Shown piece after piece: positions 18,721 through 28,630 of a stretch of 64,000 bases of DNA. Location: positions 1 to 64,000 of the forward strand of contig NZ_CP117269.1 of the NCBI RefSeq assembly GCF_007000325.2, given 5' to 3'. Every line of letters starts with the position of its first letter. The first letter of the stretch is position 1. A program made the position numbers and the translations under genes. Origin of the DNA: Rhizobium rhododendri (GTDB lineage Bacteria > Pseudomonadota > Alphaproteobacteria > Rhizobiales > Rhizobiaceae). The notes beneath the pieces are model-generated. The model searched no databases. It was not told the origin of the DNA and saw only the letters and a program-made list of their open reading frames with translations.

Positions 18721-19890
18721 TCAGGCGTCTGCTGATCGCAGCCGCCGCTCGACGATGCGTGCCAGCAGGCTTGCACCGACCGGCAGGATGCCGTCGTCCA
18801 GGATGAACGCCGGATTGTGAACCGGCACCGTGCCGGCATGCCCGATGGTGCAGTACACCCCAGGGCAGACATGCAGCATATCTGCGAAGTCCTCGCTCCC
18901 CATCACAGGGGCCGTTTTCAGATAGACCTGGTCGTCGCCGACGATGTCGCGTGCCGCTGCCATAAATCCTTCGACCAGATCTTCGGTATTCATCAGAACA
19001 TCGAAGACATTGCGGATGTCCACATCGATTTCGACGCCGAAGGACAGAGCAATGCCGGTCGAAATCTCTCGTATGCGCTTGCGCATGAGATCGTTAACGT
19101 CACGGTCCAGAAAGCGCACTGTCCCCGAGATCACGGCATCCTCCGGCACCACGTTATAGGCACTGCCCGAGTGAACCTGAGTGACGGAAAGAACCGCCTG
19201 CTTTAGGGGGCTCACATTACGGCTGACAATCGATTGCAGCGCTTGGACGAGTGCAGTTGCGACAATGATGGGGTCGCGCGAGGATTCAGGGTGGGCGCCG
19301 TGGCTTCCCCGCCCGCGCACGCGGATGTCGAAGAAATCGGCACCGGCCATCGCCGGGCCGGGCTTGATTCCGATGCGGTAGGGATCGTCCTGCGGAGAAT
19401 TGTGAAGAGCGTAGATCTCAGCGCATGGGAAGCGTCTGAATAGTCCGTCTGCAAGCATGGCGCGCGCGCCGCCGCAGCCCTCTTCGCCTGGCTGAAAGAT
19501 CAGCACCGCCGTGCCGGCGAAAGCGCGGGTCTCTGCGAGGTAGCGGGCAGCCCCCAGGAGCATGGTGGTATGGCCGTCATGGCCGCAGCCATGGAAGCGA
19601 CCGGGGTTCCTGGAGGCATAGGCGAGGTTGGTACGCTCCTCCATGGGCAGCGCATCCATGTCGGCACGTAAACCGATCGTCCTGCCTTCGCCCTTGAGCC
19701 CCCTGACAATCCCCACCACCCCGGTTTTGCCGATGCCCCGATGGACCTCAATACCGTAGCTTTCGAGCTTTTCCGCAACGATCCCCGACGTTCGGATCTC
19801 TTCGAAGCCAATTTCTGGGTGCTGGTGAAGATCGCGTCGGATGGCGGTGAGTTCGTCGGCGCTCGCCGCAATACTTTCCATGACAGGCAT
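18721..19890 (-). CDS. M20-family amidohydrolase (hippurate hydrolase-like)
   Basis: A 389-aa metal-dependent amidohydrolase. Metal-binding motifs are visible (FHGCGHDGHTTMLLGAA, FQPGEEGCGGARAML, YALHNSP, GSEDFADML). It follows the HipO/AmaA/IAA-amino acid hydrolase pattern, which cleaves N-acylated amino acids or amide conjugates. I start it at ATG 19890 (MPVMESIAASADELTAIRRDLHQHPEIGFEE), the canonical beginning of this family. Last gene of the peptide-import operon, 58 bp after the serine hydrolase gene. Confidence 0.9.
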   Translation of the reverse strand: MPVMESIAASADELTAIRRDLHQHPEIGFEEIRTSGIVAEKLESYGIEVHRGIGKTGVVGIVRGLKGEGRTIGLRADMDALPMEERTNLAYASRNPGRFHGCGHDGHTTMLLGAARYLAETRAFAGTAVLIFQPGEEGCGGARAMLADGLFRRFPCAEIYALHNSPQDDPYRIGIKPGPAMAGADFFDIRVRGRGSHGAHPESSRDPIIVATALVQALQSIVSRNVSPLKQAVLSVTQVHSGSAYNVVPEDAVISGTVRFLDRDVNDLMRKRIREISTGIALSFGVEIDVDIRNVFDVLMNTEDLVEGFMAAARDIVGDDQVYLKTAPVMGSEDFADMLHVCPGVYCTIGHAGTVPVHNPAFILDDGILPVGASLLARIVERRLRSADA

Positions 19891-19948
19891 ATCGGATGAC
19901 TCTTTCGAAGAGGGATGATGGCAATGGCAGAGTGAGGTGACGGCACGT

Positions 19949-21328
19949 CTATCTTGGGGAAGGTGCTTGCCTTGGCGGCTGCCGTTTAATCGCCAAATCG
20001 GCGGGTTCCTTGACCAGTTCGCTACTGCCAAGATACAGGCGTTGAACGCTTCCGTCGGCTGCCAAGGTGCGCCTGATGCCTTCGCCGTGGCTTGCGAAAC
20101 CGCTTGCTTCTACAATCCGTCCGCTGTCCGGCGTATCGATGGCAAGCATGGTCGCATCGTTGAACGGCTGCAAAGCAGCGGGATCTGCAAGGAGGACACT
20201 GTCGCCCACCGGCACAAGGTCGACTGCCCCCCAGAGGGTCCACCAGCGTCCTGCCCAGCCGGTATTTGTCGGATCCGGCGCCCCATAACTTGCAAAGGTA
20301 TCGAAGATAGAGACGATCCCTTCCACCCACGCATTTGCCGGCCCGTCGATCGCATTGGTAACGATGGACAGGCTCAGACCCCATTCCGGCACCACCGAGG
20401 TCCGGCTGATGAAGCCGGGAAAGGCGCCGGCATGGCCGAACAACGCATGGCCCTTGATGTCCATGGAGATTGTGCCGAGACCGTAATGGCGGGCATCCGC
20501 CTGTTGCGGGACACGCCAGTGACGCCGTGTCATTTCGCGCCGGCTGGCCACCGAAAGCACGCTTGTCTCGGCCTCCGGATCGAGGCTGGCAAAGAACCGG
20601 GAGAGATCGCCAGCAGTGCTGACAAAGCCGGTGGCCGCCGCCAGAGCGAACGTCGGATTGTCGCCCCGGATGCTGCCGCGTCCGAACGGCACGCGGCCGC
20701 TGTGACCGCTCGAAACGGGAACGCCCTCTGCCAGCGGCATGTCCGGCACGGTCTGCTCAAGACCGCTCGGCACGACGATCTCACGGGCGATCCAGTCTAT
20801 ATAAGTCTCCCCGGTGATCGCCTCGATCACCGATCCGAGGAGCCCGAAGCCCAGGTTGGAATATTTGAACCGCGTATTGGCGTCGATTGCGAGGGGATGC
20901 GCCAGCTGGATGCCGAGTTCTTCCGCATCGAAGAACGGCTGGCGAACCTGCCAGTGCGGAGCCTCTGTTCCGTCCCGCATCAGGCCCGAAGCATGGCTGA
21001 GAAGCTGGCCAATAGTGACGTCCGCGACGCTTTGGTGCAGGCCCGGCACATAGGTGCCGACCAGATCGTCGAGATGCAGCCGACGTTCCTCATGCAGTTT
21101 CATGATGCCAGCGGCGGTAAAAGTCTTCGAATGGGACGCGACGCGGAACCGGTGCGACGTTGTAAGCGGCGTACCGGTTGCAAGGTTTGCGACGCCGAAG
21201 GCCCGCTCGAGCACCAGCACGCCATCCTTGGCCACTGCAAGCTGGCATCCCGGAAGCTCGGTTGCCGTCATCTGATACTCCATCCAGCGCTCGACATAGG
21301 CGAGTGCGGCATTCAACCATGGGGTCAT
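19949..21328 (-). CDS. Beta-lactamase-fold serine hydrolase
   Basis: A 459-aa member of the class C beta-lactamase/DD-peptidase (AmpC/EstB/D-aminopeptidase) family. Catalytic SxxK is SHSK in FRVASHSKTFTAAGIMKLHEE, the YxN motif is YSN in FKYSNLGFGLLG, and the third motif is HAG in LFGHAGAFPGF. ATG 21328 has GGAGGACGAGCC upstream; an in-frame ATG at 21361 overlaps the previous stop but lacks a Shine-Dalgarno. No signal peptide is evident, suggesting a cytoplasmic hydrolase acting on imported peptides, possibly D-amino-acid containing. Confidence 0.88.
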   Translation of the reverse strand: MTPWLNAALAYVERWMEYQMTATELPGCQLAVAKDGVLVLERAFGVANLATGTPLTTSHRFRVASHSKTFTAAGIMKLHEERRLHLDDLVGTYVPGLHQSVADVTIGQLLSHASGLMRDGTEAPHWQVRQPFFDAEELGIQLAHPLAIDANTRFKYSNLGFGLLGSVIEAITGETYIDWIAREIVVPSGLEQTVPDMPLAEGVPVSSGHSGRVPFGRGSIRGDNPTFALAAATGFVSTAGDLSRFFASLDPEAETSVLSVASRREMTRRHWRVPQQADARHYGLGTISMDIKGHALFGHAGAFPGFISRTSVVPEWGLSLSIVTNAIDGPANAWVEGIVSIFDTFASYGAPDPTNTGWAGRWWTLWGAVDLVPVGDSVLLADPAALQPFNDATMLAIDTPDSGRIVEASGFASHGEGIRRTLAADGSVQRLYLGSSELVKEPADLAIKRQPPRQAPSPR

Positions 21329-21357
21329 GGCTCGTCCTCCAGTCTTATCGGGATCGT

Positions 21358-22335
21358 TCATCGGTGCACCACGGCATGACACGCAACCGAATGGCCGGAG
21401 CTCACCTCGATGTCTTCCGGATCGATCGCGGCGCATGTCTCGAAGGCGAGCGGACACCGGGTGCGGAAACGGCAGCCACTCGGCAATTGCGCCGGATCGG
21501 GCGGATCACCGAGCTTCGGCCTGGGCTCGTCGCGGCGGGAAATATCGGGTGAAGGCACGGCGGAAAGCAGTGCGCGGGTATAGGGGTGCTGCGGATTACT
21601 GAACAGGTCCCGGGTTCGCGCTGTCTCGACGATCCGGCCGTAGTACATGACGGCGACGCGGTCGGCGATGTATTCGACAACCGCAAGATTGTGGGAGACG
21701 AACAGCAGGGCGAGATCGAGTTCGGTCTTGAGGTCACGCAGCAGGTTGAGTATCTGCGCCTGTACGGAAACATCGAGCGCCGAGACTGGCTCGTCGCAGA
21801 CGATCAGGTGGGGCTGCAGGATCAGCGCCCGTGCAATCCCGATGCGCTGGAGCTGACCGCCCGAGAGCTCGTGCGGGTAGCGCGACCGGTGTTCCGGGCG
21901 AAGGCCGACCTTCGCGAACATGTCCGCCACAGCTGCGTCACGGTCCGCAGGGTCAAGCAATTGCTGGACGTCGAGCGCCATGCGCACCGACGCGCCGACA
22001 GTGCGGCGCGGATCGAAGCAGGAGCGCGGGTTCTGGAAGACGATCTGGGCAAAACGGCGCTGTTGTTTCAGTTCACCCGGTGTCAGCGCGAACAGATCCT
22101 GATTACGAAACAGCACCGTGCCGGCCGTGGGTGTCTGAAGCGCTATGAGTGCCCGGCCAAGCGTGCTCTTGCCACACCCGGACTCGCCCACCAAACCCAG
22201 CGTCTCGCCGCGGTCGAGCGTGAGGCTGACCTTATCGACCGCATGGATGTGGCTGACCACCCGGCCGAATGGCCCCTTGCGCACGGGGTAGCGCACCTCC
22301 AGACCATCGACCTTGAGAAGCGGTGGGACATTCAT
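21358..22335 (-). CDS. Oligopeptide ABC importer ATPase (DppF/OppF-like)
   Basis: A 325-aa ATPase with Walker A GESGCGKST, signature LSGGQLQR, Walker B LIVCDEPVSALDVSVQ and the DppF/OppF C-terminal cysteine-rich oligopeptide-transporter domain (LPSGCRFRTRCPLAFETCAAIDPE). ATG 22335 overlaps the preceding gene's stop (ATGA) and follows GGAGACC. Confidence 0.93.
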   Translation of the reverse strand: MNVPPLLKVDGLEVRYPVRKGPFGRVVSHIHAVDKVSLTLDRGETLGLVGESGCGKSTLGRALIALQTPTAGTVLFRNQDLFALTPGELKQQRRFAQIVFQNPRSCFDPRRTVGASVRMALDVQQLLDPADRDAAVADMFAKVGLRPEHRSRYPHELSGGQLQRIGIARALILQPHLIVCDEPVSALDVSVQAQILNLLRDLKTELDLALLFVSHNLAVVEYIADRVAVMYYGRIVETARTRDLFSNPQHPYTRALLSAVPSPDISRRDEPRPKLGDPPDPAQLPSGCRFRTRCPLAFETCAAIDPEDIEVSSGHSVACHAVVHR

Positions 22336-23369
22336 GGTCTGGTCTCCAGGCCATGGAGAGGATCGACGTGATTTAACGTCGTCCGTGGCGCCCAGCATCG
22401 GGCATGATGCGCAGCGTCCAGCTGAGCCGAAGGTGGCGCCTCGCTAAGACAGCGCGTGAGCGCGAGTTCCAGCCGCCTTTCACAGCGTGGCGCAAATGCA
22501 CAGCCCGAAATCGGGCGACTGAGATCGGGTATGCCGCCTGGAATATCCCTCAGCCGGCCGATCTGTCCGAGCCGTGGCGCGGCATCGATCAGACCGCTCG
22601 CATAGGGATGGCCAGCAGCGGTCAACATTGGCAGGACCGGCCCTTCCTCGACAATGCGGCCGGCGTACATGACCGCGACACGGTCAGCAAGCCGGGCGAC
22701 GACCCCGAGATCATGGGTGACGAGCAGCAGCGATGTACCGAGCATGCGGCAGCTGTCGCGCAGAAGGTCGAGGATCTGGGCTTGAATGGTGACGTCGAGG
22801 GCCGTGGTTGGTTCGTCGGCAATGAGCAGCCGGGGTTTCAGCGCCAGCGCGATGGCAATCATGACCCGCTGCGCCTGCCCGCCGGACAGCTGGTGCGGAT
22901 AGGCCATTGCCTTTTCCGCCGGCGCCGGGATACCGACGGAGCGCAGCAGATCGATCGCTGCCGACCAGGCCGCCCTTCGGCTGATCTTTTCCTGGAGTAG
23001 AAACGGTTCCGCCACCTGCCAGCCGACGCGGCGCACTGGGTTCAGGCAGCTGTGCGGCTGCTGGAAGATCATGCCGACATCGCGCCCGCGCCACCGGGAC
23101 AGATCCTTGCGCGACATCTGCATGACATCTCGGCCGTCGAAGCGTATATCGCCGCCGGTGATGATGCCGGGCGACTGGACAAGCCGCATGATCGACTGGG
23201 CCAGCACGGACTTACCTGAGCCGGATTCGCCCACAAGGCCGACGATCTCTCCCGGCGCTATAGTCAAATCGACTCCTTGGACGGCGGCAACAGTACCGCG
23301 ACCAGTGCGGAATTCCGTCCGCAGGTCTCGGATCGCGAGCAGGGGTGGTGGAAGAAAGATCGCGCTCAT
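22332..23369 (-). CDS. Oligopeptide ABC importer ATPase (DppD/OppD-like)
   Basis: A 345-aa ATPase pairing with the DppF-like subunit. Walker [18 protein letters not shown] signature, Walker [17 protein letters not shown], and the C-terminal domain [21 protein letters not shown] typical of DppD/OppD. GGAGCTGACAGG precedes ATG 23369. Confidence 0.93.
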   Translation of the reverse strand: MSAIFLPPPLLAIRDLRTEFRTGRGTVAAVQGVDLTIAPGEIVGLVGESGSGKSVLAQSIMRLVQSPGIITGGDIRFDGRDVMQMSRKDLSRWRGRDVGMIFQQPHSCLNPVRRVGWQVAEPFLLQEKISRRAAWSAAIDLLRSVGIPAPAEKAMAYPHQLSGGQAQRVMIAIALALKPRLLIADEPTTALDVTIQAQILDLLRDSCRMLGTSLLLVTHDLGVVARLADRVAVMYAGRIVEEGPVLPMLTAAGHPYASGLIDAAPRLGQIGRLRDIPGGIPDLSRPISGCAFAPRCERRLELALTRCLSEAPPSAQLDAAHHARCWAPRTTLNHVDPLHGLETRP

Positions 23370-23373
23370 CCTG

Positions 23374-24246
23374 TCAGCTCCTCGGATCCAGCACGTCACG
23401 CAAACCGTTGCCCAGAATATTCAGGCCAAAGATCGACACGAACAGGGCCATTCCCGGCGCCGCGACCGCCCACCAGGCGGAAAAAAGGTAGGTGCGCGAA
23501 TTGACCAGCATGGCGCCCCACTCGGGTGCAGGCGGCTGGGTACCGAGGCCGACGAATGACAGTGAGGACGTGAGAAGCGCTGCAAGCGGCATGGAAAAAG
23601 ACAGGTAGACGATGAGCGGAGACAGCACATTGGGAAGCACAGTGCCGAACAGAATGTCGGCTTCGCCGGCGCCGAGCGCGCGGGCGCTGACCACGTAGTC
23701 TTCACGTCGGACGGTGAGCACTGCGCTGCGTACCAGCCGCGCATAGCCGGGAATGCCCGCAATGCCGATCGATACCATGCCGGTCCAGAGGCTCGGCCCC
23801 AGAACGGCAACGACGACCAGCACCATGAGGATGTACGGGAAAGCGAGCAGGACATCGATAAAGCGCATGATGATACTGTCCGTCAGGCTGGAGCCTGCAC
23901 CTGCCACAAGCCCCAGCAGCGTTCCGATGGAGGCGGAGATCGAAGCGGTGACGACACAGATCAGCACGAAGTAGCGTGTGCCGAACAGGATCCGGCTGAA
24001 CAGGTCACGGCCTACCTCGTCTGTGCCCATCCAGTTATGCACGCTCGGTGGTTTCAGCCGCTGGATCGGATTAACCTTCAGCGGATCAAACGGCGCGACC
24101 AGGGGTGCGAGAACAGCGGTAAGCAACAGCAGCAAAACAATCCCTCCACCGATCATCGCCGAGCGGTTGCGCACCAGCTTGCAGCAAAATTGGCGCCATC
24201 GCGGGGTCGCAACGAACATCGGCTCATCGACGGCAACAAGGCTCAT
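23374..24246 (-). CDS. Oligopeptide ABC importer permease (DppC-like)
   Basis: A 290-aa inner-membrane permease. It has the DppC/OppC N-terminal pattern (VRNRSAMIGGGIVLLLLLTAVLAPLVAPFDP, then HNWMGTDEVGRDLFSRILFGTR) and the EAA loop (YVVSARALGAGEADILFGTVLPN). ATG 24246 overlaps the DppB-like stop by ATGA. Confidence 0.93.
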   Translation of the reverse strand: MSLVAVDEPMFVATPRWRQFCCKLVRNRSAMIGGGIVLLLLLTAVLAPLVAPFDPLKVNPIQRLKPPSVHNWMGTDEVGRDLFSRILFGTRYFVLICVVTASISASIGTLLGLVAGAGSSLTDSIIMRFIDVLLAFPYILMVLVVVAVLGPSLWTGMVSIGIAGIPGYARLVRSAVLTVRREDYVVSARALGAGEADILFGTVLPNVLSPLIVYLSFSMPLAALLTSSLSFVGLGTQPPAPEWGAMLVNSRTYLFSAWWAVAAPGMALFVSIFGLNILGNGLRDVLDPRS

Positions 24247-25175
24247 GACGTCAACTCCACGCGGGGATCCAGCCAGGCATAGAGAATGTCGGCCGCTAGG
24301 TTTATGACGAGATAGGTGGCGGCACTGACGAGGATGACGGCCTGCGTCAGGGTGAAATCGCGCCATTGGATTGCGTTGACGGCTAGTTCGCCGATGCCAT
24401 GCCAACCGAAGATGGTTTCGATGATGAAGGCGCCGCCGAGCAGATTTCCGATCTGCAGCCCGACCAGTGTCAGAACCACGATCAGCGCGTTGGGAAGCGC
24501 GTGACGGAAGATCAGCCCCATCTCACTAGCCCCGCGGGCTCGTGCGGCCTGTATATAGTCACGGCCCAACACATCGATCATGCTGGTACGGGCGACCTGC
24601 GACAGCGGAGCCGCTTCTATCAGGCCAAGCGCCAGCGCCGGCAGGAGCAGCGCCATCGGGCCGCGCGGCACGACCGGCAGCCAGCGAAGCCAGACCGAGA
24701 AGAACAGGATGAGCAGAAGGCCGAAAAAGAAGGCCGGCATCGAGATCCCGAACAGGCCGACCGTGGTCGCCGTGACATCCAGCCAGCTATTACGTTTGAC
24801 GGCGGCCAGAACGCCCGCCGTCAAACCCACCACCAGCGCGATCGCCAGCGACGCGCCGGTAAGGATGATCGTGTTGACATAGCGATAGCCGATCTCGTCG
24901 ATCACCGGCTTGCGCAACCGGATGGATTCCCCGAGATTGCCTCCCAGGAGATCCCGTACGTAGACATAGAATTGCTGGTACCAGGGAAGGTCCAGATGAT
25001 ATTTTGCACGCATCACGGCGATGGCCTCGGCGGCATCCTTCTCCGAAAGCTGCCCGGAATACATGGCTGTCACTGCATCCGTCGGGATCAGCGCCTTCAT
25101 CAGGAACGTGATCATGAGGATACCGGCGATCACGGGGACGAGCAGTAGCAGCCGTCGCACAATATACTGGAGCAT
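24243..25175 (-). CDS. Oligopeptide ABC importer permease (DppB-like)
   Basis: A 310-aa inner-membrane permease starting MLQYIVRRLLLLVPVIAGILMITFLM, the canonical DppB/OppB N-terminus. The EAA loop is DYIQAARARGASEMGLIFRHALPNA, and the family motif ETIFGWHGIGELAVNAI is present. It begins 6 bp after the binding-protein stop. Confidence 0.94.
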   Translation of the reverse strand: MLQYIVRRLLLLVPVIAGILMITFLMKALIPTDAVTAMYSGQLSEKDAAEAIAVMRAKYHLDLPWYQQFYVYVRDLLGGNLGESIRLRKPVIDEIGYRYVNTIILTGASLAIALVVGLTAGVLAAVKRNSWLDVTATTVGLFGISMPAFFFGLLLILFFSVWLRWLPVVPRGPMALLLPALALGLIEAAPLSQVARTSMIDVLGRDYIQAARARGASEMGLIFRHALPNALIVVLTLVGLQIGNLLGGAFIIETIFGWHGIGELAVNAIQWRDFTLTQAVILVSAATYLVINLAADILYAWLDPRVELTS

Positions 25176-25181
25176 CCGAGG

Positions 25182-26759
25182 TCAACCGACCATTTTCAGA
25201 TCGGCAGCATAAAGATTGCCGAGGTAGTCCACGCGGTACCCCTCCAGGGCAGTCCGCACGACGGTAATCGGCCAGTCGGTCAGAATCGGCAGGATCAGCC
25301 TGTCCTCGAGGAGGGCTTTCTGGGCATCGCTCACAAACTGCAGGCGCTTGACGGGATCAAGCGCGGTATCGGCCCCGTCCAGTGCCTGGTCGATCGCGGC
25401 ATTGGCCGGTAGCAACTGGCGATGCCCGGGCGAACGGAACAGCTGCGACAACACGCTGGGGTCCGACCACGTCCAACGGTTGAGATCCATATCCCAGTCA
25501 GGCTTCAGGAGACCCGGATAGAACGTGCCCCAATCCGCCGTGCTGACTTCCACGGCGATCCCGACATCGGCCAGATTGGCTTGAATGACGGCAAGGGCAC
25601 TCTCTGTATTGCTCGAGGCATAACTGCGGATGGTGAATTTGGCCGGCATGCCAGCCTTTGAGCGGGTAGATCCCGACAGAACCCAACCGGCCGCGTCCAG
25701 CAATTGTTTTGCTTTTTCAGCATTGTAAGGCGTTCCATGGGCCTGCGCAACGGCATCGTCGTAGCCCGGAATGCCGCGCGAAAGGGGCCCAAGCGCAATC
25801 TTGCCATTGCCGCCGAAGGCTGCTGCCAGAACCGATTCCCGGTCGATGGCGTAACTCAGCGCTTCGCGGAATGCCCGATCACCAAATGGCTGCTTCTTGT
25901 AGTTGAATTCCATGAACATCAGGTTCTTGGCGTTCTGGTCGCTGATGACTTTGTAAAGCGGATCGCTGGCAAAAGGCTTTGTGGCATCGGCTGTCAGAAG
26001 AGCCGCGTCCAGCTCTTCCGTCTGCAATGCGGAGCTGACAACGCCTTCTTCCGGCATGACGTTCAGGATTACCCGGTCCAAATGGGGCAATCCCTGGTTC
26101 GCTGCATCCGGGCGGAACTGCTTGAAATTGGGGTTTCTGACAAGTTCGATACTGGAGCCAGGGCGCCAGGTATCGAACATGAAGGGCCCCGTGCCGACCG
26201 GATGGCGCGCATAGGCAGCGCCTGCTGCCTTGACCGCGGCCGGTGAATTGAAGCCGAAAAAAGATTGGCCGAGCAAGTTTATGAACGGCGCAAATGGCTT
26301 TGCGAAGGTGAAGACAACCGTCATGCTGTCTGGCGTCTCGACTTTCGAGAGCGGCCCGATGATGCCGTTGCTGGGTGACGCGTTTGCAGGGTCCAGGATG
26401 GTGTCGAAGAGAAACTTCACGGCCTGCGCATCGAAGGGCGTGCCGTCGTGAAAAGTCTTGCCGCCCTTCAGCTTGAATGTGACGACCTTTCCGTCGTCGC
26501 TCGCCTGCCAGCTTTCGGCAAGCCAAGGCTGAGGCTTTCCCGTTTCATCCATGTAGATCAGCGTTTCCAAGAGGTAGTTTCCGAGAACACTACTGACGAC
26601 GAGCGATATGCTTTGCACATTATATAGGCCTTCCGGATCGATCGGGAGGCGAAAACGTGCCACTTGAGGCACTGCTGCCCAGGTCTTGGGCGACGCGCCA
26701 AGCATCAGCGCTCCGGTGGACAAGGCAGTAAACAACGAAAATTGGCGGCGGCTAAGCAT
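25182..26759 (-). CDS. Dipeptide-type ABC importer binding protein
   Basis: A 525-aa family-5 extracellular solute-binding protein (DppA/OppA class). The N-terminus MLSRRQFSLFTALSTGALML has a twin-arginine-like SRRQF motif before a hydrophobic core, suggesting Tat export. Family landmarks include GKTFHDGTPFDAQAVKF and ALSYAIDRESVL. ATG 26759 follows AAAGGGGAACTTCC. It heads a seven-gene operon (binding protein, two permeases, two ATPases, serine hydrolase, M20 amidohydrolase). Confidence 0.92.
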   Translation of the reverse strand: MLSRRQFSLFTALSTGALMLGASPKTWAAVPQVARFRLPIDPEGLYNVQSISLVVSSVLGNYLLETLIYMDETGKPQPWLAESWQASDDGKVVTFKLKGGKTFHDGTPFDAQAVKFLFDTILDPANASPSNGIIGPLSKVETPDSMTVVFTFAKPFAPFINLLGQSFFGFNSPAAVKAAGAAYARHPVGTGPFMFDTWRPGSSIELVRNPNFKQFRPDAANQGLPHLDRVILNVMPEEGVVSSALQTEELDAALLTADATKPFASDPLYKVISDQNAKNLMFMEFNYKKQPFGDRAFREALSYAIDRESVLAAAFGGNGKIALGPLSRGIPGYDDAVAQAHGTPYNAEKAKQLLDAAGWVLSGSTRSKAGMPAKFTIRSYASSNTESALAVIQANLADVGIAVEVSTADWGTFYPGLLKPDWDMDLNRWTWSDPSVLSQLFRSPGHRQLLPANAAIDQALDGADTALDPVKRLQFVSDAQKALLEDRLILPILTDWPITVVRTALEGYRVDYLGNLYAADLKMVG

Positions 26760-26792
26760 GGAAGTTCCCCTTTTTTGAGAGGGAATTCTATC

Positions 26793-26826
26793 CGTGACAC
26801 CCAATAAGGTGCGAGAGGGTGTCACG
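26793..26826. promoter_or_regulatory. Palindrome 1 between importer operon and tetR
   Basis: CGTGACACCC (26793-26802) and GGGTGTCACG (26817-26826) form a perfect 10-bp inverted repeat with 14-bp spacer. It sits directly upstream of the minus-strand importer operon in the shared divergent promoter, so it is a candidate operator for the adjacent TetR protein. Confidence 0.55.
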
Positions 26827-26861
26827 CCCTCTAATCCGGATGATTACTCGGATTAGAGGGC
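26826..26861. promoter_or_regulatory. Palindrome 2 between importer operon and tetR
   Basis: GCCCTCTAATCCG (26826-26838) and its exact complement CGGATTAGAGGGC (26849-26861) are 13-bp arms with a 10-bp spacer. There is no T-run after it, which argues against a terminator and for an operator. It shares one base with palindrome 1. Confidence 0.6.
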
Positions 26862-26935
26862 GATGCAAGAGGCATATTTTCAGTCTTGCAATTTTCTGGC
26901 CAGAATGGTGGGTGTCGTCACCAAGGGAGACACAT

Positions 26936-27571
26936 ATGGCTGAGGACGAGTTGCAGGCGGTCAAGAGAAAGCCGGTTCAGGCACGATCGAGGAAAATCAA
27001 GGCAGCCATCATGGATGCGGCCCACGAAGTCATGCGCACGCATGGCATACGTGCGATCACCACCAATGCAGTGGCCGAGCGTGCTGGTGTAAAGGTCGGA
27101 TCGATCTACGACTATTTTCCCAACAAGGAAGCCATCATCGCTGAAATCTACGAAGAGAAACTCGGGCAAGTGCGGGCTTTTCTGGAACGAGGCTCGGAGG
27201 CGATTAGCCCCGACGATTGGCAAGACCAACTCGCGGAACTGATCCGTGCGACTTGGGCCTACCAGCTTTCAATCGGACTGGACCGAACGATCGTTGACGC
27301 TTCCTACTATTACGAGGACCTGCTGCGCATCGCGCGCTCCCACTCGATGCTATTTGCCTCGAACTATGTGAGACTATTGCAAAGGCTGGGCTCATCGTGG
27401 CCGGAGGACCATCTTTTCGACTTGGGGATCAGCATATACACTCTCGTAAATGCGACATGGAGTTATTGGCGCCTGACCGAGAGCGAAGACCCGGTGGCGA
27501 TTGAACGACAGATCATGGCAACCCTGACCCTTATCGAACCCGCCTTCGCCCACCGCACAAATGCAGATTGA
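26936..27571 (+). CDS. TetR-family transcriptional regulator
   Basis: A 211-aa TetR/AcrR-type repressor with the N-terminal helix-turn-helix (IMDAAHEVMRTHGIRAITTNAVAERAGVKVGSIYDYFPNKEAIIAEIY) and a ligand-binding C-terminal domain. ATG 26936 follows AAGGGAGACACAT. It is divergent from the peptide-import operon and separated by the two palindromes, so it probably represses that operon and itself. Confidence 0.92.
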   Translation: MAEDELQAVKRKPVQARSRKIKAAIMDAAHEVMRTHGIRAITTNAVAERAGVKVGSIYDYFPNKEAIIAEIYEEKLGQVRAFLERGSEAISPDDWQDQLAELIRATWAYQLSIGLDRTIVDASYYYEDLLRIARSHSMLFASNYVRLLQRLGSSWPEDHLFDLGISIYTLVNATWSYWRLTESEDPVAIERQIMATLTLIEPAFAHRTNAD

Positions 27572-27783
27572 AATTTATCAGCCATCCATACTCTGCAAGG
27601 AGGCTAGCAGTTCGTCGGACTGCGGAAAGCGGGCCATATAGTCCAGCGCTTCCGCAATAGGGTCGACGATGCCAAACAAGACTGATCGTAATGACGCGCG
27701 TGCTTTGCGGGATCTTGGCTTGAGCCAGCTGTTCACTTCCTGATCTGTTAAGGAGCATAACAGCGGAACATCTCTGAACCGGC

Positions 27784-28630
27784 TCAAACAAACCGGTCTA
27801 GGACCGGGCAAACGATCTCCATAAGGGTCATAATTGCTGCTGAACATTCAGCCTCGTTGTCTGGCGCTTCAAATTCGGCAAGTTCTATACCCACAATCTG
27901 GGTGTGCGGGATCCACATCAGCACATCCCGAAGCTGTTGCGGCATCAAGCCGTCGCTAACCTCATAGGCGGCAGGTACGTGGCGCGGCTCCAGAGCGTCC
28001 CAATTGATATGGATCCAGAGCTTCGAGCTGCCAATGAAGTCGGCGACTGCTTCAAGGCTCGACCTCGGAAGGCGCTAGTAGGCGGACACCAGCGCTCCGT
28101 AAGTTAGCCGCTTCTTCCTCGTCACTATCCCGGATACCGGCGATGAGGACGTTCTCCGGCGCAACGCCTGCGCCGTGCCCGCTGTCCCAGAGACCGCATG
28201 CTGCCGCGAGGACCATGCCGCCGAGATAGCCTGTGTCCGTTGTGAACGGCGTGTTGAAATCACCATGCGCATCAACCCATAAGATTTCGATATCCGGTAG
28301 CCGGGAGGCGACAGCTGGAAGTGTCGCAAGGCTGGCAGAGCAGGTGTTGGCAATTAGGAGCGGTACACGATTGGCGCTCAGCGTATCCCTGACGGCCGCG
28401 TTAAGTGCGGCAAGCGTTGTGCTGGCTTGGCGAAGGCTGAGCGCCCAGCCGTCGATCTCATGCGATTGCGGCGTTCCGACTACGGTTTGGAGAAATCCAT
28501 ATCGCTCGGCAAGAGCAGACGCCGTCAGGCGAGCGCCTCGCATGGCGTTGCGGCTGCGGTCGGCTATTCTGCCTTGGGAGACAATCAGGTCGAAATTGTG
28601 CAAACGCACGCGGCACTCTGGAGTCCTCAA
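27784..28630 (-). pseudogene. Arginase/agmatinase-family gene, frameshifted
   Basis: The N-terminal frame (stop near 28052) reads NFDLIVSQGRIADRSRNAMRGARLTASALAERYG and contains the ureohydrolase metal motif WVDAHGDFNTP. Directly after, another frame continues the protein (LEAVADFIGSSKLWIHINWDALEPRHVPAAYEV ... VGIELAEFEAPDNEAECSAAIMTLMEIV) to the stop at 27784, where IHINWDALEP corresponds to the second motif (S-x-D-x-D-x-x-DP) with one Asp changed. One indel near 28050 therefore breaks a protein of about 280 aa. The start could be ATG 28630 or GTG 28609. A sequencing error cannot be excluded. Confidence 0.72.

Noticed and set aside
19937..21379. 480-codon plus-strand frame
   Set aside because: Antisense to the serine hydrolase and M20 genes, which carry all catalytic motifs.
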